Assembly (NCBI RefSeq): GCF_000154725.1
Contig: NZ_DS544873.1
Span: 4,948,649-5,012,648 of the forward strand
Direction of reading: 5' to 3'
Source of the DNA: Kordia algicida OT-1
Lineage (GTDB): Bacteria > Bacteroidota > Bacteroidia > Flavobacteriales > Flavobacteriaceae
DNA: 64,000 nucleotides
Made by a program: the position numbers and the translations under genes. Below the pieces are notes generated by a model. That model saw only the letters and a program-made list of their open reading frames with translations. It was not told the DNA's origin and did not search any database. Positions 39,066 to 50,132 of this stretch are shown in pieces (position 1 is the first letter of the stretch; each line of letters opens with the position of its first letter).

Positions 39066-39503
39066 ATGGCAAAAGAATTAAGTAAAGTAGTTAAGCTACA
39101 AGTTAGGGGAGGTGCAGCGAATCCGTCGCCACCGGTTGGACCCGCTTTAGGTGCTGCCGGTGTTAATATCATGGAGTTCTGTAAGCAGTTTAATGCTAGA
39201 ACACAAGATAAACAAGGTAAGGTAGTTCCAGTTGTTATTTCTGTATACAAAGACAAGTCTTTTGAATTTGTAGTGAAAACAGCGCCAGCGGCAGTTCAGC
39301 TATTGGAAGCGGCAAAGATTAAAAAAGGATCGGGAGAACCAAACCGTAAAAAGGTAGCAAGCGTTACTTGGGAACAAGTAAAAGCAATTGCTGAAGACAA
39401 AATGCAAGATTTAAATGCATTTACAGTTGAGTCAGCAATGAGTATGGTTGCAGGTACTGCAAGATCTATGGGATTAACAGTATCAGGAGATAAACCTTTT
39501 TAA
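39066..39503 (+). CDS. rplK: 50S ribosomal protein uL11, 145 aa
   Basis: The N-terminal domain has [20 protein letters not shown] followed by [15 protein letters not shown], the universal uL11 block. The RNA-binding C-terminal domain has [20 protein letters not shown] and [15 protein letters not shown]. It binds the GTPase-associated centre of 23S rRNA. It is 13 bp from rplA and typically autoregulated with it in other phyla. Confidence 0.98.
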   Translation: MAKELSKVVKLQVRGGAANPSPPVGPALGAAGVNIMEFCKQFNARTQDKQGKVVPVVISVYKDKSFEFVVKTAPAAVQLLEAAKIKKGSGEPNRKKVASVTWEQVKAIAEDKMQDLNAFTVESAMSMVAGTARSMGLTVSGDKPF

Positions 39504-39516
39504 ATCGTAAGAACAA

Positions 39517-40209
39517 ATGGCACGAGTAACAAAAAAGCAAAAAGAAGCTTTAGCTAAAGTTGACAAGAATAAATTATATTCTGTTGCAGAGGCGTCAAGC
39601 TTAGTGAAAGAAATAACAAATGTAAAATTTGATGCGTCTGTAGATCTTGCTGTAAGATTAGGTGTTGACCCACGTAAAGCAAATCAAATGGTGAGAGGTG
39701 TTGTAACATTACCTCACGGAACAGGAAAAGACGTAAAAGTTTTAGCATTAGTAACTCCAGATAAAGAAGCAGAAGCAAAAGAAGCAGGTGCTGATTATGT
39801 TGGATTAGATGAATACCTTCAAAAAATTAAAGGAGGATGGACAGATGTTGATGTCATTATCACTATGCCAAGTGTAATGGGTAAATTAGGACCTTTAGGT
39901 AGAATTTTAGGACCAAGAGGTTTAATGCCAAACCCAAAAACTGGAACAGTAACAATGGATGTTGCTAAAGCTGTAGCTGAAGTGAAAGCTGGTAAAATTG
40001 ACTTTAAAGTTGATAAAACAGGAATCGTTCATGCAGCAATTGGTAAGTCTTCATTCTCTCCAGAGAAAATTCAAGGCAATGCCACTGAATTATTACAAAC
40101 ATTAATCAAATTAAAGCCAACTGCGGCAAAAGGTACATACATCAAAAGTATTTACATGTCTAGTACCATGAGCCCAAGTGTAGCTGTTGATCCAAAAACA
40201 ATTGCATAG
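39517..40209 (+). CDS. rplA: 50S ribosomal protein uL1, 230 aa
   Basis: uL1 of normal length: [20 protein letters not shown] at the N-terminus, [20 protein letters not shown], then [20 protein letters not shown] and [20 protein letters not shown]. It builds the mobile L1 stalk. It is 22 bp upstream of rplJ. Confidence 0.98.
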   Translation: MARVTKKQKEALAKVDKNKLYSVAEASSLVKEITNVKFDASVDLAVRLGVDPRKANQMVRGVVTLPHGTGKDVKVLALVTPDKEAEAKEAGADYVGLDEYLQKIKGGWTDVDVIITMPSVMGKLGPLGRILGPRGLMPNPKTGTVTMDVAKAVAEVKAGKIDFKVDKTGIVHAAIGKSSFSPEKIQGNATELLQTLIKLKPTAAKGTYIKSIYMSSTMSPSVAVDPKTIA

Positions 40210-40231
40210 GTAGTTAAAAAAGATTTTTATC

Positions 40232-40753
40232 ATGACTAAAGAAGAAAAATCAGTAGTAATAGAAGAATTAACTGCACAGTTAGCTGACAATACAAATATT
40301 TACTTGACTGACATCTCAGGTTTGAATGCTGAAACTACATCAGCTTTAAGGCGAGCTTGTTTCAAAGAAAATATCAAACTTGCAGTAATCAAGAATACAT
40401 TGCTAGCTAAAGCAATGGAAGCTTCTGACAAGGATTTTGGTGATCTTCCTGAAGTATTAAAAGGAAACACTTCATTAATGCTTTCAGAAACAGGAAACGC
40501 TCCTGCAAAGCTTATCAAAGAATTCAGAAAGAAAAGAAAAGCTGAAAAGCCAATCTTAAAAGGTGCTTTCATTGAAACAGCTGTATTCGTAGGAGACGAT
40601 CAATTAGAAGCCTTAGTTAATATCAAATCTAGAGAAGAGCTTATTGGAGAAATTGTTGGATTATTACAATCTCCTGCTAAGAACGTTGTTTCTGCTCTTC
40701 AATCTGGAGGAGGAAAACTTGCAGGTATCTTAAAAACATTATCTGAAAGATAA
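40232..40753 (+). CDS. rplJ: 50S ribosomal protein uL10, 173 aa
   Basis: uL10 that anchors the bL12 stalk: DISGLNAETTSALRRACFKE, then ENIKLAVIKNTLLAKAMEAS and RKAEKPILKGAFIETAVFVG. The C-terminal helix with LLQSPAKNVVSALQSGGGK (about residues 143-161) binds bL12 dimers. It lies 64 bp upstream of rplL. Confidence 0.98.
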   Translation: MTKEEKSVVIEELTAQLADNTNIYLTDISGLNAETTSALRRACFKENIKLAVIKNTLLAKAMEASDKDFGDLPEVLKGNTSLMLSETGNAPAKLIKEFRKKRKAEKPILKGAFIETAVFVGDDQLEALVNIKSREELIGEIVGLLQSPAKNVVSALQSGGGKLAGILKTLSER

Positions 40754-40817
40754 TTCAAAAAGTACGCACTTAACAAAACAAATATTTAACAAAAACATTA
40801 TTTTAAAACGATAGAAA

Positions 40818-41192
40818 ATGGCAGATTTAAAAGAATTCGCAGAACAATTAGTTAATTTAACTGTAAAAGAAGTTAATGAATTGGCTGATATATTAAAAGA
40901 TGAGTACGGTATTGAGCCAGCTGCTGCAGCTGTTGCTGTAGGACCTGCTGCACCTGGAGATGCAGACGCTGGAGACGAGCAAACTGAGTTTGACGTTATC
41001 TTAAAAGCTGCAGGTGGATCTAAATTAGCAGTAGTTAAATTAGTAAAAGAATTAACAGGGTTAGGTCTTAAAGACGCTAAAGGAATTGTTGATTCAGCAC
41101 CAGCTCCAATCAAAGAAGGAGTATCTAAAGACGAGGCTGAAGGTCTTAAAGCATCTTTAGAAGAAGCAGGAGCAGAGGTTGAGCTTAAGTAA
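40818..41192 (+). CDS. rplL: 50S ribosomal protein bL12, 124 aa
   Basis: The N-terminal dimerisation part is [21 protein letters not shown] short Ala/Gly-rich hinge (about residues 36-52) precedes the C-terminal factor-binding domain [20 protein letters not shown], with [20 protein letters not shown]. It recruits translation factors. It is followed by a strong hairpin before rpoB. Confidence 0.98.
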   Translation: MADLKEFAEQLVNLTVKEVNELADILKDEYGIEPAAAAVAVGPAAPGDADAGDEQTEFDVILKAAGGSKLAVVKLVKELTGLGLKDAKGIVDSAPAPIKEGVSKDEAEGLKASLEEAGAEVELK

Positions 41193-41214
41193 GCTTACCA
41201 AGCTATAAAAACTT

Positions 41215-41256
41215 GGTTTAGGTCTTTGGGAACGTCCCTCAGACCTAAACCCTTTT
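41215..41256 (+). terminator. strong hairpin between rplL and rpoB (attenuator or RNA processing site)
   Basis: The outer arms GGTTTAGGTCT (41215-41225) and AGACCTAAACC (41241-41251) pair perfectly. An inner GGGA-ACG-TCCC adds four pairs. Only four Ts follow, so termination is likely partial, or the hairpin is cut by RNase III, as happens between rplL and rpoB in E. coli. Confidence 0.75.
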
Positions 41257-41316
41257 GTGTATATAAGCGTGAATACGTTTTATTTTATTTTATTTTAATC
41301 ATAATATTGTCCATTG

Positions 41317-44300
41317 ATGTTCACAAATCAGACTGAAAGATTAAATTTCGCCTCGGCAAAACACACACCTGATTATCCAGATTTTCTAGATATTCAGATC
41401 AAATCGTTTCAAGATTTCTTTCAATTAGAAACGAAGTCAGAAGAGCGTGGCGAAGAAGGATTATACAATACCTTCCAAGAAAACTTTCCAATTACAGACA
41501 CTCGTAATCAATTCGTATTAGAATTTCTTGATTACTTCGTCGACCCACCGAGATACAATATTCAAGAATGTATTGAAAGAGGATTAACATATAGTGTGCC
41601 ACTAAAAGCACGTTTAAAACTATACTGTACCGATCCAGAGCATGAAGACTTTGAAACAATTGTACAAGATGTATACTTAGGAACTATCCCTTACATGACT
41701 CCAAGTGGAACGTTCTGTATTAACGGAGCTGAACGTGTAGTAGTTTCTCAATTACACCGTTCGCCAGGAGTATTTTTTGGACAATCTTTCCATGCAAATG
41801 GAACTAAGTTGTATTCTGCCAGAGTAATTCCTTTTAAAGGTTCTTGGATAGAATTTGCAACAGATATCAATAGTGTAATGTATGCATATATTGATAGAAA
41901 GAAAAAATTACCTGTAACGACACTATTTAGAGCTATTGGTTTTGAAAGCGATAAAGATATCCTTGAGATATTTGACCTTGCGGAAGAAGTAAAAGTATCT
42001 AAAAGTGGACTGAAAAAAGTACTTGGTCGCAAGTTAGCAGCACGTGTATTAAATACATGGCATGAAGACTTCGTAGATGAAGATACAGGAGAAGTAGTAT
42101 CAATCGAACGTAACGAAATCGTTTTGGATCGTGATACAATCTTAGAAAAAGAACACATTGAAGAAATCGTGGAAGCTGGTGTAAAAACAATTCTTTTACA
42201 CAAAGAAGAAAACCAAGCTGGTGATTACGCGATTATCCATAATACATTACAAAAAGACCCTACAAACTCTGAAAAAGAAGCTGTAGAGCATATTTATCGT
42301 CAACTTCGTAATGCAGAACCGCCAGATGAGGAAACTGCTCGTGGTATCATCGATAAACTATTCTTCTCTGACCAACGTTACAACCTTGGTGGAGTAGGTC
42401 GTTACCGTATGAACAAAAAGTTAGGATTAAATATCGACATGGATAAGCAAGTCTTAACCAAAGAAGATATTATCACTATCATCAAATACTTAATTGAGTT
42501 AATCAACTCAAAAGCTGAAATTGATGATATCGATCACTTATCTAACAGACGTGTTCGTACAGTAGGTGAACAATTAGCACAACAATTTGGTGTTGGTCTT
42601 GCACGTATGGCAAGAACTATTCGTGAGCGAATGAACGTTAGAGATAACGAGGTATTTACACCAATCGATTTGATTAATGCAAAAACCTTATCATCTGTAA
42701 TTAATTCTTTCTTCGGAACGAATCAGTTGTCGCAGTTTATGGATCAAACAAATCCATTAGCCGAAATTACACACAAGCGTCGTCTATCAGCATTAGGACC
42801 TGGAGGTCTTTCTCGTGAAAGAGCAGGTTTTGAGGTGCGTGACGTTCACTATACACATTACGGACGTTTATGTCCTATTGAAACACCAGAAGGACCAAAC
42901 ATTGGATTAATATCTTCTCTTGGAGTATTCGCAAAAGTGAACTCTATGGGATTCCTAGAAACGCCTTATCGTAAGGTAGAAAACGGAAAAGTAGATATTG
43001 AAAAGTTTGCGTACTTAAGTGCTGAAGAAGAAGAAGGAATGAAAATTGCACAAGCAAACATTCCATTAAAAGAAGATGGTACCATCAATGTTGAAAAAGT
43101 AATTGCACGTGAAGAAGGAGATTTCCCAGTAGTAAATCCTTCAGAAATACAATATACAGATGTCGCGCCAAACCAAATCGCATCAATCTCTGCATCGTTA
43201 ATTCCATTCTTGGAGCATGATGATGCCAACCGTGCATTGATGGGATCAAACATGATGCGTCAGGCAGTACCATTATTACGTCCGCAATCTCCAATCGTAG
43301 GAACAGGATTAGAACGTCAAGTTGCTTCTGACTCTAGAGTATTGGTAAATGCTGAAGGAGACGGATTGGTAGAATATGTAGATGCAAACAAAATTACCAT
43401 CAAGTACGATCGTACGGATGATGAAAGATTGGTAAGTTTTGATGGAGATTCAAAAACATACAACCTTATCAAATTCCGTAAAACGAACCAAAGTACATCC
43501 ATCAACTTAAAGCCAATCGTAAGACGCGGCGATAGAGTGAAAAAAGGACAAGTACTTTGTGAAGGATATGCAACTCAAAAAGGTGAATTGGCACTTGGAC
43601 GTAACATGAAAGTTGCCTTCATGCCTTGGAAAGGATACAACTTTGAGGATGCAATTGTAATCTCTGAAAAAGTAGTTCGTGAAGATATCTTTACGTCTAT
43701 TCATATTGATGAATATTCAATGGATGTAAGAGATACGAAGTTAGGAGCTGAAGAATTAACCAATGACATTCCAAACGTTTCAGAAGAAGCTACAAAAGAC
43801 TTAGATGAAAACGGAATGATTCGTATTGGTGCTGAAGTAAAACCTGGCGATATTCTTATTGGTAAAATTACACCAAAAGGAGAATCAGATCCTACACCAG
43901 AAGAAAAATTATTACGTGCAATCTTCGGAGATAAAGCAGGTGATGTAAAAGATGCTTCCTTAAAAGCGTCTCCATCATTACACGGAGTTGTAATTAATAA
44001 AAAATTATTCTCAAGAGCAATCAAAGACAAGCGTAAAAGAGCTAAAGACAAAGAGGAAATCGCAACTTTAGAATTGGAATACGCTACCAAATTTGAAGAA
44101 TTGAGAGGTGTATTAATCGAAAAATTATTTACAATCGTAAACGGAAAAACTTCTCAAGGAGTTCAAAATGATCTTGGAGAAGAAGTATTGCCAAAAGGAA
44201 AGAAGTTTACACTAAAAATGTTAAATGCTGTCGAAGACTACGCACATTTAACTGGTGGAACTTGGACTACAGATGATGATACAAATAGAGCCGTTGCCGA

Positions 44301-45126
44301 TTTAGTACACAACTATAAAATTAAACTTAATGACCTTCAAGGAGCATTAAGGAGAGATAAATTTACGATTTCAGTTGGAGACGAATTACCAGCAGGAATC
44401 TTAAAACTTGCCAAAGTATACATCGCTAAAAAGCGTAAACTAAAAGTAGGTGATAAGATGGCAGGACGTCACGGTAACAAAGGTATCGTTGCACGTATTG
44501 TTCGTCAAGAAGACATGCCATTCTTAGAAGATGGAACGCCAGTTGATATTGTACTAAATCCATTAGGTGTACCTTCTCGTATGAATATTGGTCAGATTTA
44601 CGAAACCGTATTAGGATGGGCAGGAGAAAAACTAGATAAAAAATATGCAACGCCAATCTTTGATGGTGCTTCTTTAGATCAGATTAATGAAATCACTGAT
44701 GAAGCTGGAGTTCCAAGATTTGGACATACATATCTTTATGATGGTGGAACAGGAGAACGTTTTGACCAGCCAGCAACAGTAGGTATTATCTACATGTTGA
44801 AACTTGGTCACATGGTAGATGATAAAATGCACGCACGTTCTATAGGACCATACTCATTAATTACGCAGCAACCATTAGGTGGTAAAGCACAATTTGGAGG
44901 ACAGCGTTTTGGAGAAATGGAAGTTTGGGCATTAGAAGCATATGGTGCATCTAGTACACTAAGAGAAATATTGACTGTAAAATCGGATGACGTAATTGGT
45001 AGAGCCAAAACATACGAATCAATCGTAAAAGGTGAGCCAATGCCAGAACCAGGACTACCAGAATCATTCAATGTATTAATGCATGAATTGAAAGGTCTTG
45101 GATTAGACATCAGATTAGAGGAATAA
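41317..45126 (+). CDS. rpoB: DNA-directed RNA polymerase subunit beta, 1269 aa
   Basis: A complete beta subunit. [20 protein letters not shown] opens it. The rifampicin pocket has [20 protein letters not shown] and [20 protein letters not shown] with wild-type-like residues. Later blocks include [40 protein letters not shown] and MKARSIG-like [21 protein letters not shown] start it at the ATG at 41317, one codon after an in-frame TTG. The bulky length reflects Bacteroidota lineage inserts. It pairs with rpoC 70 bp downstream. Confidence 0.99.
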   Translation: MFTNQTERLNFASAKHTPDYPDFLDIQIKSFQDFFQLETKSEERGEEGLYNTFQENFPITDTRNQFVLEFLDYFVDPPRYNIQECIERGLTYSVPLKARLKLYCTDPEHEDFETIVQDVYLGTIPYMTPSGTFCINGAERVVVSQLHRSPGVFFGQSFHANGTKLYSARVIPFKGSWIEFATDINSVMYAYIDRKKKLPVTTLFRAIGFESDKDILEIFDLAEEVKVSKSGLKKVLGRKLAARVLNTWHEDFVDEDTGEVVSIERNEIVLDRDTILEKEHIEEIVEAGVKTILLHKEENQAGDYAIIHNTLQKDPTNSEKEAVEHIYRQLRNAEPPDEETARGIIDKLFFSDQRYNLGGVGRYRMNKKLGLNIDMDKQVLTKEDIITIIKYLIELINSKAEIDDIDHLSNRRVRTVGEQLAQQFGVGLARMARTIRERMNVRDNEVFTPIDLINAKTLSSVINSFFGTNQLSQFMDQTNPLAEITHKRRLSALGPGGLSRERAGFEVRDVHYTHYGRLCPIETPEGPNIGLISSLGVFAKVNSMGFLETPYRKVENGKVDIEKFAYLSAEEEEGMKIAQANIPLKEDGTINVEKVIAREEGDFPVVNPSEIQYTDVAPNQIASISASLIPFLEHDDANRALMGSNMMRQAVPLLRPQSPIVGTGLERQVASDSRVLVNAEGDGLVEYVDANKITIKYDRTDDERLVSFDGDSKTYNLIKFRKTNQSTSINLKPIVRRGDRVKKGQVLCEGYATQKGELALGRNMKVAFMPWKGYNFEDAIVISEKVVREDIFTSIHIDEYSMDVRDTKLGAEELTNDIPNVSEEATKDLDENGMIRIGAEVKPGDILIGKITPKGESDPTPEEKLLRAIFGDKAGDVKDASLKASPSLHGVVINKKLFSRAIKDKRKRAKDKEEIATLELEYATKFEELRGVLIEKLFTIVNGKTSQGVQNDLGEEVLPKGKKFTLKMLNAVEDYAHLTGGTWTTDDDTNRAVADLVHNYKIKLNDLQGALRRDKFTISVGDELPAGILKLAKVYIAKKRKLKVGDKMAGRHGNKGIVARIVRQEDMPFLEDGTPVDIVLNPLGVPSRMNIGQIYETVLGWAGEKLDKKYATPIFDGASLDQINEITDEAGVPRFGHTYLYDGGTGERFDQPATVGIIYMLKLGHMVDDKMHARSIGPYSLITQQPLGGKAQFGGQRFGEMEVWALEAYGASSTLREILTVKSDDVIGRAKTYESIVKGEPMPEPGLPESFNVLMHELKGLGLDIRLEE

Positions 45127-45134
45127 ATTAAAAT

Positions 45135-45159
45135 GCCGTGTAACCTATGGTTGCACGGC
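45135..45159 (+). other. hairpin between rpoB and rpoC
   Basis: The arms GCCGTGTAACC and GGTTGCACGGC (11 bp, one T-G pair) enclose a TAT loop and no T run follows. It is a stable intercistronic RNA structure, possibly a processing site, and not a terminator. Confidence 0.7.
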
Positions 45160-45196
45160 TACAACAATTACACATAATTCATTATCAACCATTAGT

Positions 45197-48100
45197 ATGG
45201 CAAGAAATAAAGATAAGAATACTGTAAAGAGATTTAATAAAATCTCAATAGGTTTAGCCTCTCCGGAGTCTATTTTAGCAGCTTCAAAAGGAGAAGTGTT
45301 AAAACCTGAAACAATTAACTATCGTACACACAAACCAGAGCGTGACGGATTATTCTGTGAGCGTATCTTTGGACCTGTAAAGGATTACGAATGTGCTTGT
45401 GGTAAATACAAGAGAATTCGCTACAAAGGAATCGTTTGTGATAGATGTGGTGTTGAAGTAACAGAAAAGAAAGTACGTAGAGATCGTGTTGGTCATATCA
45501 ACTTGGTAGTGCCAGTAGCGCACATATGGTATTTCCGTTCTTTACCAAACAAAATAGGATACCTTTTAGGATTACCTTCTAAGAAATTAGACATGATTAT
45601 TTACTACGAACGTTACGTAGTAATTCAGCCTGGTGATGCTAAAAACGAAGCTGGTGAGCCAGTTCAAAAAATGGATTTCCTTACGGAAGAAGAATACTTA
45701 AATATTCTAGAATCGCTTCCGCAAGAAAACCTATACTTAGACGATACTGACCCTAACAAGTTTATCGCTAAGATGGGAGCAGAATGTTTAATTGAACTAT
45801 TGTCAAGAATTGATTTAGATCAGTTATCATTCGACCTAAGACACAAAGCAAACAACGAAACATCTAAACAACGTAAAACGGAAGCATTAAAACGTTTACA
45901 AGTTGTTGAATCGTTACGTGACGCGAACAAAAACCGTGAAAATCGCCCAGAGTGGATGATTATGAAGGTTGTTCCTGTAATTCCACCAGAATTACGTCCG
46001 TTAGTACCATTAGATGGTGGTCGTTTTGCAACGTCTGATTTAAATGATTTATACCGTAGAGTAATCATCAGAAATAACCGTTTAAAAAGATTAATGGAGA
46101 TCAAAGCTCCAGAAGTAATCTTACGTAACGAGAAGCGTATGCTTCAGGAATCTGTAGATTCATTATTTGATAATACGCGTAAATCATCAGCCGTAAAAAC
46201 AGATTCTAACAGACCATTAAAATCATTATCTGATTCCTTAAAAGGTAAGCAAGGACGTTTCCGTCAAAACTTACTTGGAAAACGTGTGGATTACTCTGCT
46301 CGTTCGGTAATTGTGGTTGGTCCAGAATTAAAATTATACGAATGTGGATTGCCTAAAAATATGGCAGCAGAATTATACAAACCTTTTGTAATTCGTAAAT
46401 TAATTGAAAGAGGTATTGTAAAAACTGTAAAATCTGCAAAGAAAATTATAGACAAAAAAGAGCCAGTAGTTTGGGATATCTTGGATAACGTAATTAAAGG
46501 ACATCCTGTATTGCTAAACCGTGCGCCAACGCTTCACCGATTAGGTATTCAGGCATTTCAGCCAAAACTTATTGAAGGAAAAGCGATTCAATTACACCCA
46601 TTAGCGTGTACGGCATTCAACGCCGATTTTGATGGTGACCAAATGGCGGTGCACTTACCATTAGGACCAGAAGCAATCTTAGAAGCACAGCTATTAATGT
46701 TGGCTTCACAGAACATTCTGAACCCTGCAAATGGTTCGCCAATTACAGTACCTTCTCAGGATATGGTATTAGGTTTATACTATATGACGAAGTTGCGTAA
46801 ATCTACTCCAGAAAAGAAAATTGTGGGAGAAGGTTTAACGTTCTACTCTGCTGATGAAGTAGTAATGGCTTACAATGAAAAGAAAGTAGAATTAAATGCT
46901 TCTATCAAAATTAGAGCGAAAGACTTTAATGAAGAAGGAGAATTAGTTACTCAAATTATAGAAACGACTGTTGGACGTGTACTTTTCAATGAAAAAGTAC
47001 CGCCACAAGCAGGATTTATCAATGAAGTATTGACGAAAAAATCGTTACGTAATATCATTGGTAAGATCTTACAAGTGACTGACATTCCAACAACGTCGAA
47101 TTTCTTAGATGAAATCAAAAGTCTTGGATATGGATTTGCCTTTAGAGGTGGATTATCATTCAGTTTAGGTGATATCATCATTCCTGAAGAAAAGCAAAAA
47201 TTGATTGATGAAGCCAATGGAAAAGTTGATGGAATTACCATGAACTATAACATGGGATTAATCACCAACAATGAACGTTACAATCAGGTAATTGACATTT
47301 GGACAAATACCAATGCCAACTTGACGGAATTATCAATGAAGCACATTAGTGAAGATCAACAAGGATTTAACTCTGTGTATATGATGCTTGACTCTGGAGC
47401 ACGTGGTTCGAAAGAGCAAATTCGTCAGTTAACCGGTATGCGTGGATTAATGGCAAAGCCGAAAAAATCGACAGCAGGTGGTGGAGAAATTATTGAAAAC
47501 CCGATTCTTTCTAACTTTAAAGAAGGATTATCGATCTTAGAATACTTTATCTCTACGCACGGTGCTCGTAAAGGTCTTGCAGATACCGCCTTAAAAACTG
47601 CCGATGCAGGATACTTAACACGTCGTTTAGTAGACGTTTCGCAAGATGTAATTGTAAACATTCATGATTGTGAAACACTAAGAGGTGTTGAAGTTACAGC
47701 ATTAAAGAAAAATGAAGATGTAGTAGAGAAACTAAAAGAACGTATCTTAGGTAGAGTTTCTTTACACGATGTATACAACCCATTAACGGAAGAATTAATT
47801 GTTGAAGCTGGACAGGAAATCTCAGAAGAAATTGCACAACTTATTGAAGATTCACCGGTAGAAACTGTAGAAGTAAGATCGCCACTTACGTGTGAAGCTC
47901 CTAAAGGAATTTGTGCTAAGTGTTACGGTCGTAACCTTTCTACCAACAAAATGGTTCAAATTGGAGAAGCTGTTGGAGTTGTTGCTGCACAGTCAATTGG
48001 AGAGCCTGGTACACAGTTAACACTACGTACATTCCACATGGGAGGTGTTGCATCGAGTATTTCTGATGAAAATACATTGAAAGCTAAATTTTCAGGTATT

Positions 48101-49495
48101 GCAGAAATTGAAGAATTAAAAACTGTTCAAGGTGAAGATTCAGATGAAAATATGGCAGATATTGTAATTTCTCGTACATCTGAAATTAAAATTATCGATA
48201 AGAAAACAGGAATTACGTTAAGTACAAATAACATTCCTTATGGTTCATCTATCTTTGTGAAAAATGGAGATAAGATTGAAAAAGGACAGGATATCTGTAA
48301 ATGGGATGCATATAACGGTGTAATTATTTCTGAATTTGCAGGAAAAATTCAATACGAAAATGTAGAACAAGGAGTTACATATCAAGTAGAAATTGATGAA
48401 CAAACTGGTTTCCAAGAAAAGGTAATTTCTGAATCTAGAAACAAAAAATTAATTCCAACACTTCATATCTTAAACAGTAAAGGAGAAATTCAACGTTCTT
48501 ACAACTTACCAGTAGGTTCTCACTTAATGGTAGATGATAATGAAAAGATTAAAGTTGGTAAGATTTTAGTAAAAATACCTCGTACATCTGCAAAATCTGG
48601 AGATATTACAGGAGGTTTACCACGTGTAACAGAATTATTTGAAGCACGTAATCCTTCAAATCCAGCAGTTGTATCTGAGATTGATGGTGTTGTTTCTTTT
48701 GGTAAAATTAAAAGAGGTAACCGTGAGATTATTGTAGAATCTAAATTTGGAGATATCAGAAAGTATTTAGTTAAACTTTCTAACCAAATCTTAGTGCAAG
48801 AGAACGATTATGTAAGAGCAGGAATGCCACTTTCAGATGGTTCTATCACGCCAAATGACATCTTAAATATCAAAGGACCTTCTGCGGTACAACAGTATTT
48901 GGTAAATGAAGTACAAGAAGTATATCGTTTACAAGGTGTAAAAATTAATGACAAGCACTTTGAGGTAATTGTACGTCAAATGATGCGTAAAGTAAGAATT
49001 GGAGATCCAGGAGATACTATTTTCTTAGAAAACCAATTAATTCATAAGTCAGATTTCATCAGAGAAAATGACAATCTTTACGGTCAAAAAGTAATAGAAG
49101 ATGCAGGTGAATCGGAAAACTTTAAAGCAGGACAAATTGTTTCTCCAAGAGAATTGAGAGATGAAAACTCGCTTTTAAGAAGAGCTGATAAGCAACTTGT
49201 AACTGCAAGAGACGTAGTGCCAGCAACGGCAACACCAATCTTACAAGGTATTACAAGAGCGTCATTACAGACAAAATCATTTATCTCTGCGGCATCGTTC
49301 CAGGAAACTACAAAAGTACTGAATGAAGCAGCTGTAAGCGGTAAAGTAGATTCATTAGAAGGATTAAAAGAAAATGTAATTGTTGGGCATAAAATACCAG
49401 CGGGGACAGGAATGCGTAAGTACGATGATATTATTGTAGGTTCGAAAGAAGAATACAATGAAATCATGGCGGCAAAGCATGAAATAAACTTTTAA
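45197..49495 (+). CDS. rpoC: DNA-directed RNA polymerase subunit beta', 1432 aa
   Basis: The zinc-binding N-terminus [20 protein letters not shown] is intact. Other blocks are the clamp and bridge regions, [20 protein letters not shown] and the catalytic [16 protein letters not shown] with the three metal-binding Asp. The trigger loop region [20 protein letters not shown] and the second zinc site [20 protein letters not shown] follow. The C-terminal part shows [19 protein letters not shown]. The size is typical for Bacteroidota. A small DUF3467 gene starts 3 bp after the stop, likely cotranscribed. Confidence 0.99.
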   Translation: MARNKDKNTVKRFNKISIGLASPESILAASKGEVLKPETINYRTHKPERDGLFCERIFGPVKDYECACGKYKRIRYKGIVCDRCGVEVTEKKVRRDRVGHINLVVPVAHIWYFRSLPNKIGYLLGLPSKKLDMIIYYERYVVIQPGDAKNEAGEPVQKMDFLTEEEYLNILESLPQENLYLDDTDPNKFIAKMGAECLIELLSRIDLDQLSFDLRHKANNETSKQRKTEALKRLQVVESLRDANKNRENRPEWMIMKVVPVIPPELRPLVPLDGGRFATSDLNDLYRRVIIRNNRLKRLMEIKAPEVILRNEKRMLQESVDSLFDNTRKSSAVKTDSNRPLKSLSDSLKGKQGRFRQNLLGKRVDYSARSVIVVGPELKLYECGLPKNMAAELYKPFVIRKLIERGIVKTVKSAKKIIDKKEPVVWDILDNVIKGHPVLLNRAPTLHRLGIQAFQPKLIEGKAIQLHPLACTAFNADFDGDQMAVHLPLGPEAILEAQLLMLASQNILNPANGSPITVPSQDMVLGLYYMTKLRKSTPEKKIVGEGLTFYSADEVVMAYNEKKVELNASIKIRAKDFNEEGELVTQIIETTVGRVLFNEKVPPQAGFINEVLTKKSLRNIIGKILQVTDIPTTSNFLDEIKSLGYGFAFRGGLSFSLGDIIIPEEKQKLIDEANGKVDGITMNYNMGLITNNERYNQVIDIWTNTNANLTELSMKHISEDQQGFNSVYMMLDSGARGSKEQIRQLTGMRGLMAKPKKSTAGGGEIIENPILSNFKEGLSILEYFISTHGARKGLADTALKTADAGYLTRRLVDVSQDVIVNIHDCETLRGVEVTALKKNEDVVEKLKERILGRVSLHDVYNPLTEELIVEAGQEISEEIAQLIEDSPVETVEVRSPLTCEAPKGICAKCYGRNLSTNKMVQIGEAVGVVAAQSIGEPGTQLTLRTFHMGGVASSISDENTLKAKFSGIAEIEELKTVQGEDSDENMADIVISRTSEIKIIDKKTGITLSTNNIPYGSSIFVKNGDKIEKGQDICKWDAYNGVIISEFAGKIQYENVEQGVTYQVEIDEQTGFQEKVISESRNKKLIPTLHILNSKGEIQRSYNLPVGSHLMVDDNEKIKVGKILVKIPRTSAKSGDITGGLPRVTELFEARNPSNPAVVSEIDGVVSFGKIKRGNREIIVESKFGDIRKYLVKLSNQILVQENDYVRAGMPLSDGSITPNDILNIKGPSAVQQYLVNEVQEVYRLQGVKINDKHFEVIVRQMMRKVRIGDPGDTIFLENQLIHKSDFIRENDNLYGQKVIEDAGESENFKAGQIVSPRELRDENSLLRRADKQLVTARDVVPATATPILQGITRASLQTKSFISAASFQETTKVLNEAAVSGKVDSLEGLKENVIVGHKIPAGTGMRKYDDIIVGSKEEYNEIMAAKHEINF

Positions 49496-49498
49496 TAC

Positions 49499-49807
49499 AT
49501 GAACGACAAAGCAAACGAAAAGCAAATCAATATTGAGTTGGATGAAGCAATTGCAGAAGGAACATATTCTAATCTTGCCATTATCAATCACTCAGCGACT
49601 GAATTTGTAGTAGATTTTGTAAACATCATGCCAGGGAGACCAAAGGCAAAAGTGAAATCTAGAATTGTGTTAACACCACAACATGCCAAACGATTAATGA
49701 AAGCATTAGGTGAAAACATACATCGCTTTGAAAAAGCTCATGGACAAATTAAAGAATTTGAACAAGCTCCAATTCCGATGAATTTCGGACCTACGGGAGA
49801 AGCATAA
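49499..49807 (+). CDS. DUF3467 family protein, 102 aa
   Basis: A short protein with ANEKQINIELDEAIAEGTYS, then NLAIINHSATEFVVDFVNIM and TPQHAKRLMKALGENIHRFE, matching the DUF3467 family. The family is small, cytoplasmic and of unknown function, and it is found next to rpoC in many Bacteroidota. Its 3-bp gap to rpoC suggests a link to transcription. It ends with a terminator. Confidence 0.9.
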   Translation: MNDKANEKQINIELDEAIAEGTYSNLAIINHSATEFVVDFVNIMPGRPKAKVKSRIVLTPQHAKRLMKALGENIHRFEKAHGQIKEFEQAPIPMNFGPTGEA

Positions 49808-49810
49808 AAA

Positions 49811-49845
49811 CAAAAACCTCAATTTTCGAATTGGGGTTTTTTGTT
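49811..49845 (+). terminator. terminator of the rpoBC-DUF3467 operon
   Basis: The arms AAAACCTCAATT and AATTGGGGTTTT (one G-T pair) enclose a TTCG loop, with a T run after. It lies 4 bp past the DUF3467 stop. Confidence 0.92.
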
Positions 49846-50016
49846 TTGGTACATTTTGTCAAAAAAATCAAAGCGTCATTTTGAACCAGGCACAAAATCG
49901 TATCATTCGTACATAATATAACTATTTAAAAAATCTATAATTTTAAAACATATAATAAATTATAGTAATTGAAATGAAAAATACAATTCCAAAAGCTTAA
50001 TTTTAAAGCACAAAAA

Positions 50017-50045
50017 AAAAGACGTAAGTATAATTTACGTCTTTT
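50017..50045 (-). terminator. terminator of prfC
   Basis: The arms AAAAGACGTAA and TTACGTCTTTT enclose a 7-nt loop. On the minus strand a U run follows. It lies about 90 bp past the prfC stop. Confidence 0.85.
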
Positions 50046-50132
50046 GTGTATAAATGCTCTTAAAAATCTTTAAAATGGATTTTGATTAAATAATTTTTTA
50101 ATCTTTCAATTATTTAATCATGTAATTTCACC

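Larger units (their letters stand above)
49808..50132. other. convergent spacer with two terminators
   Basis: The gap between the DUF3467 gene and prfC holds one terminator for each direction (49811-49845 and 50017-50045). The AT-rich stretch between them, 49850-50010, shows no ORF or repeat. Confidence 0.7.
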
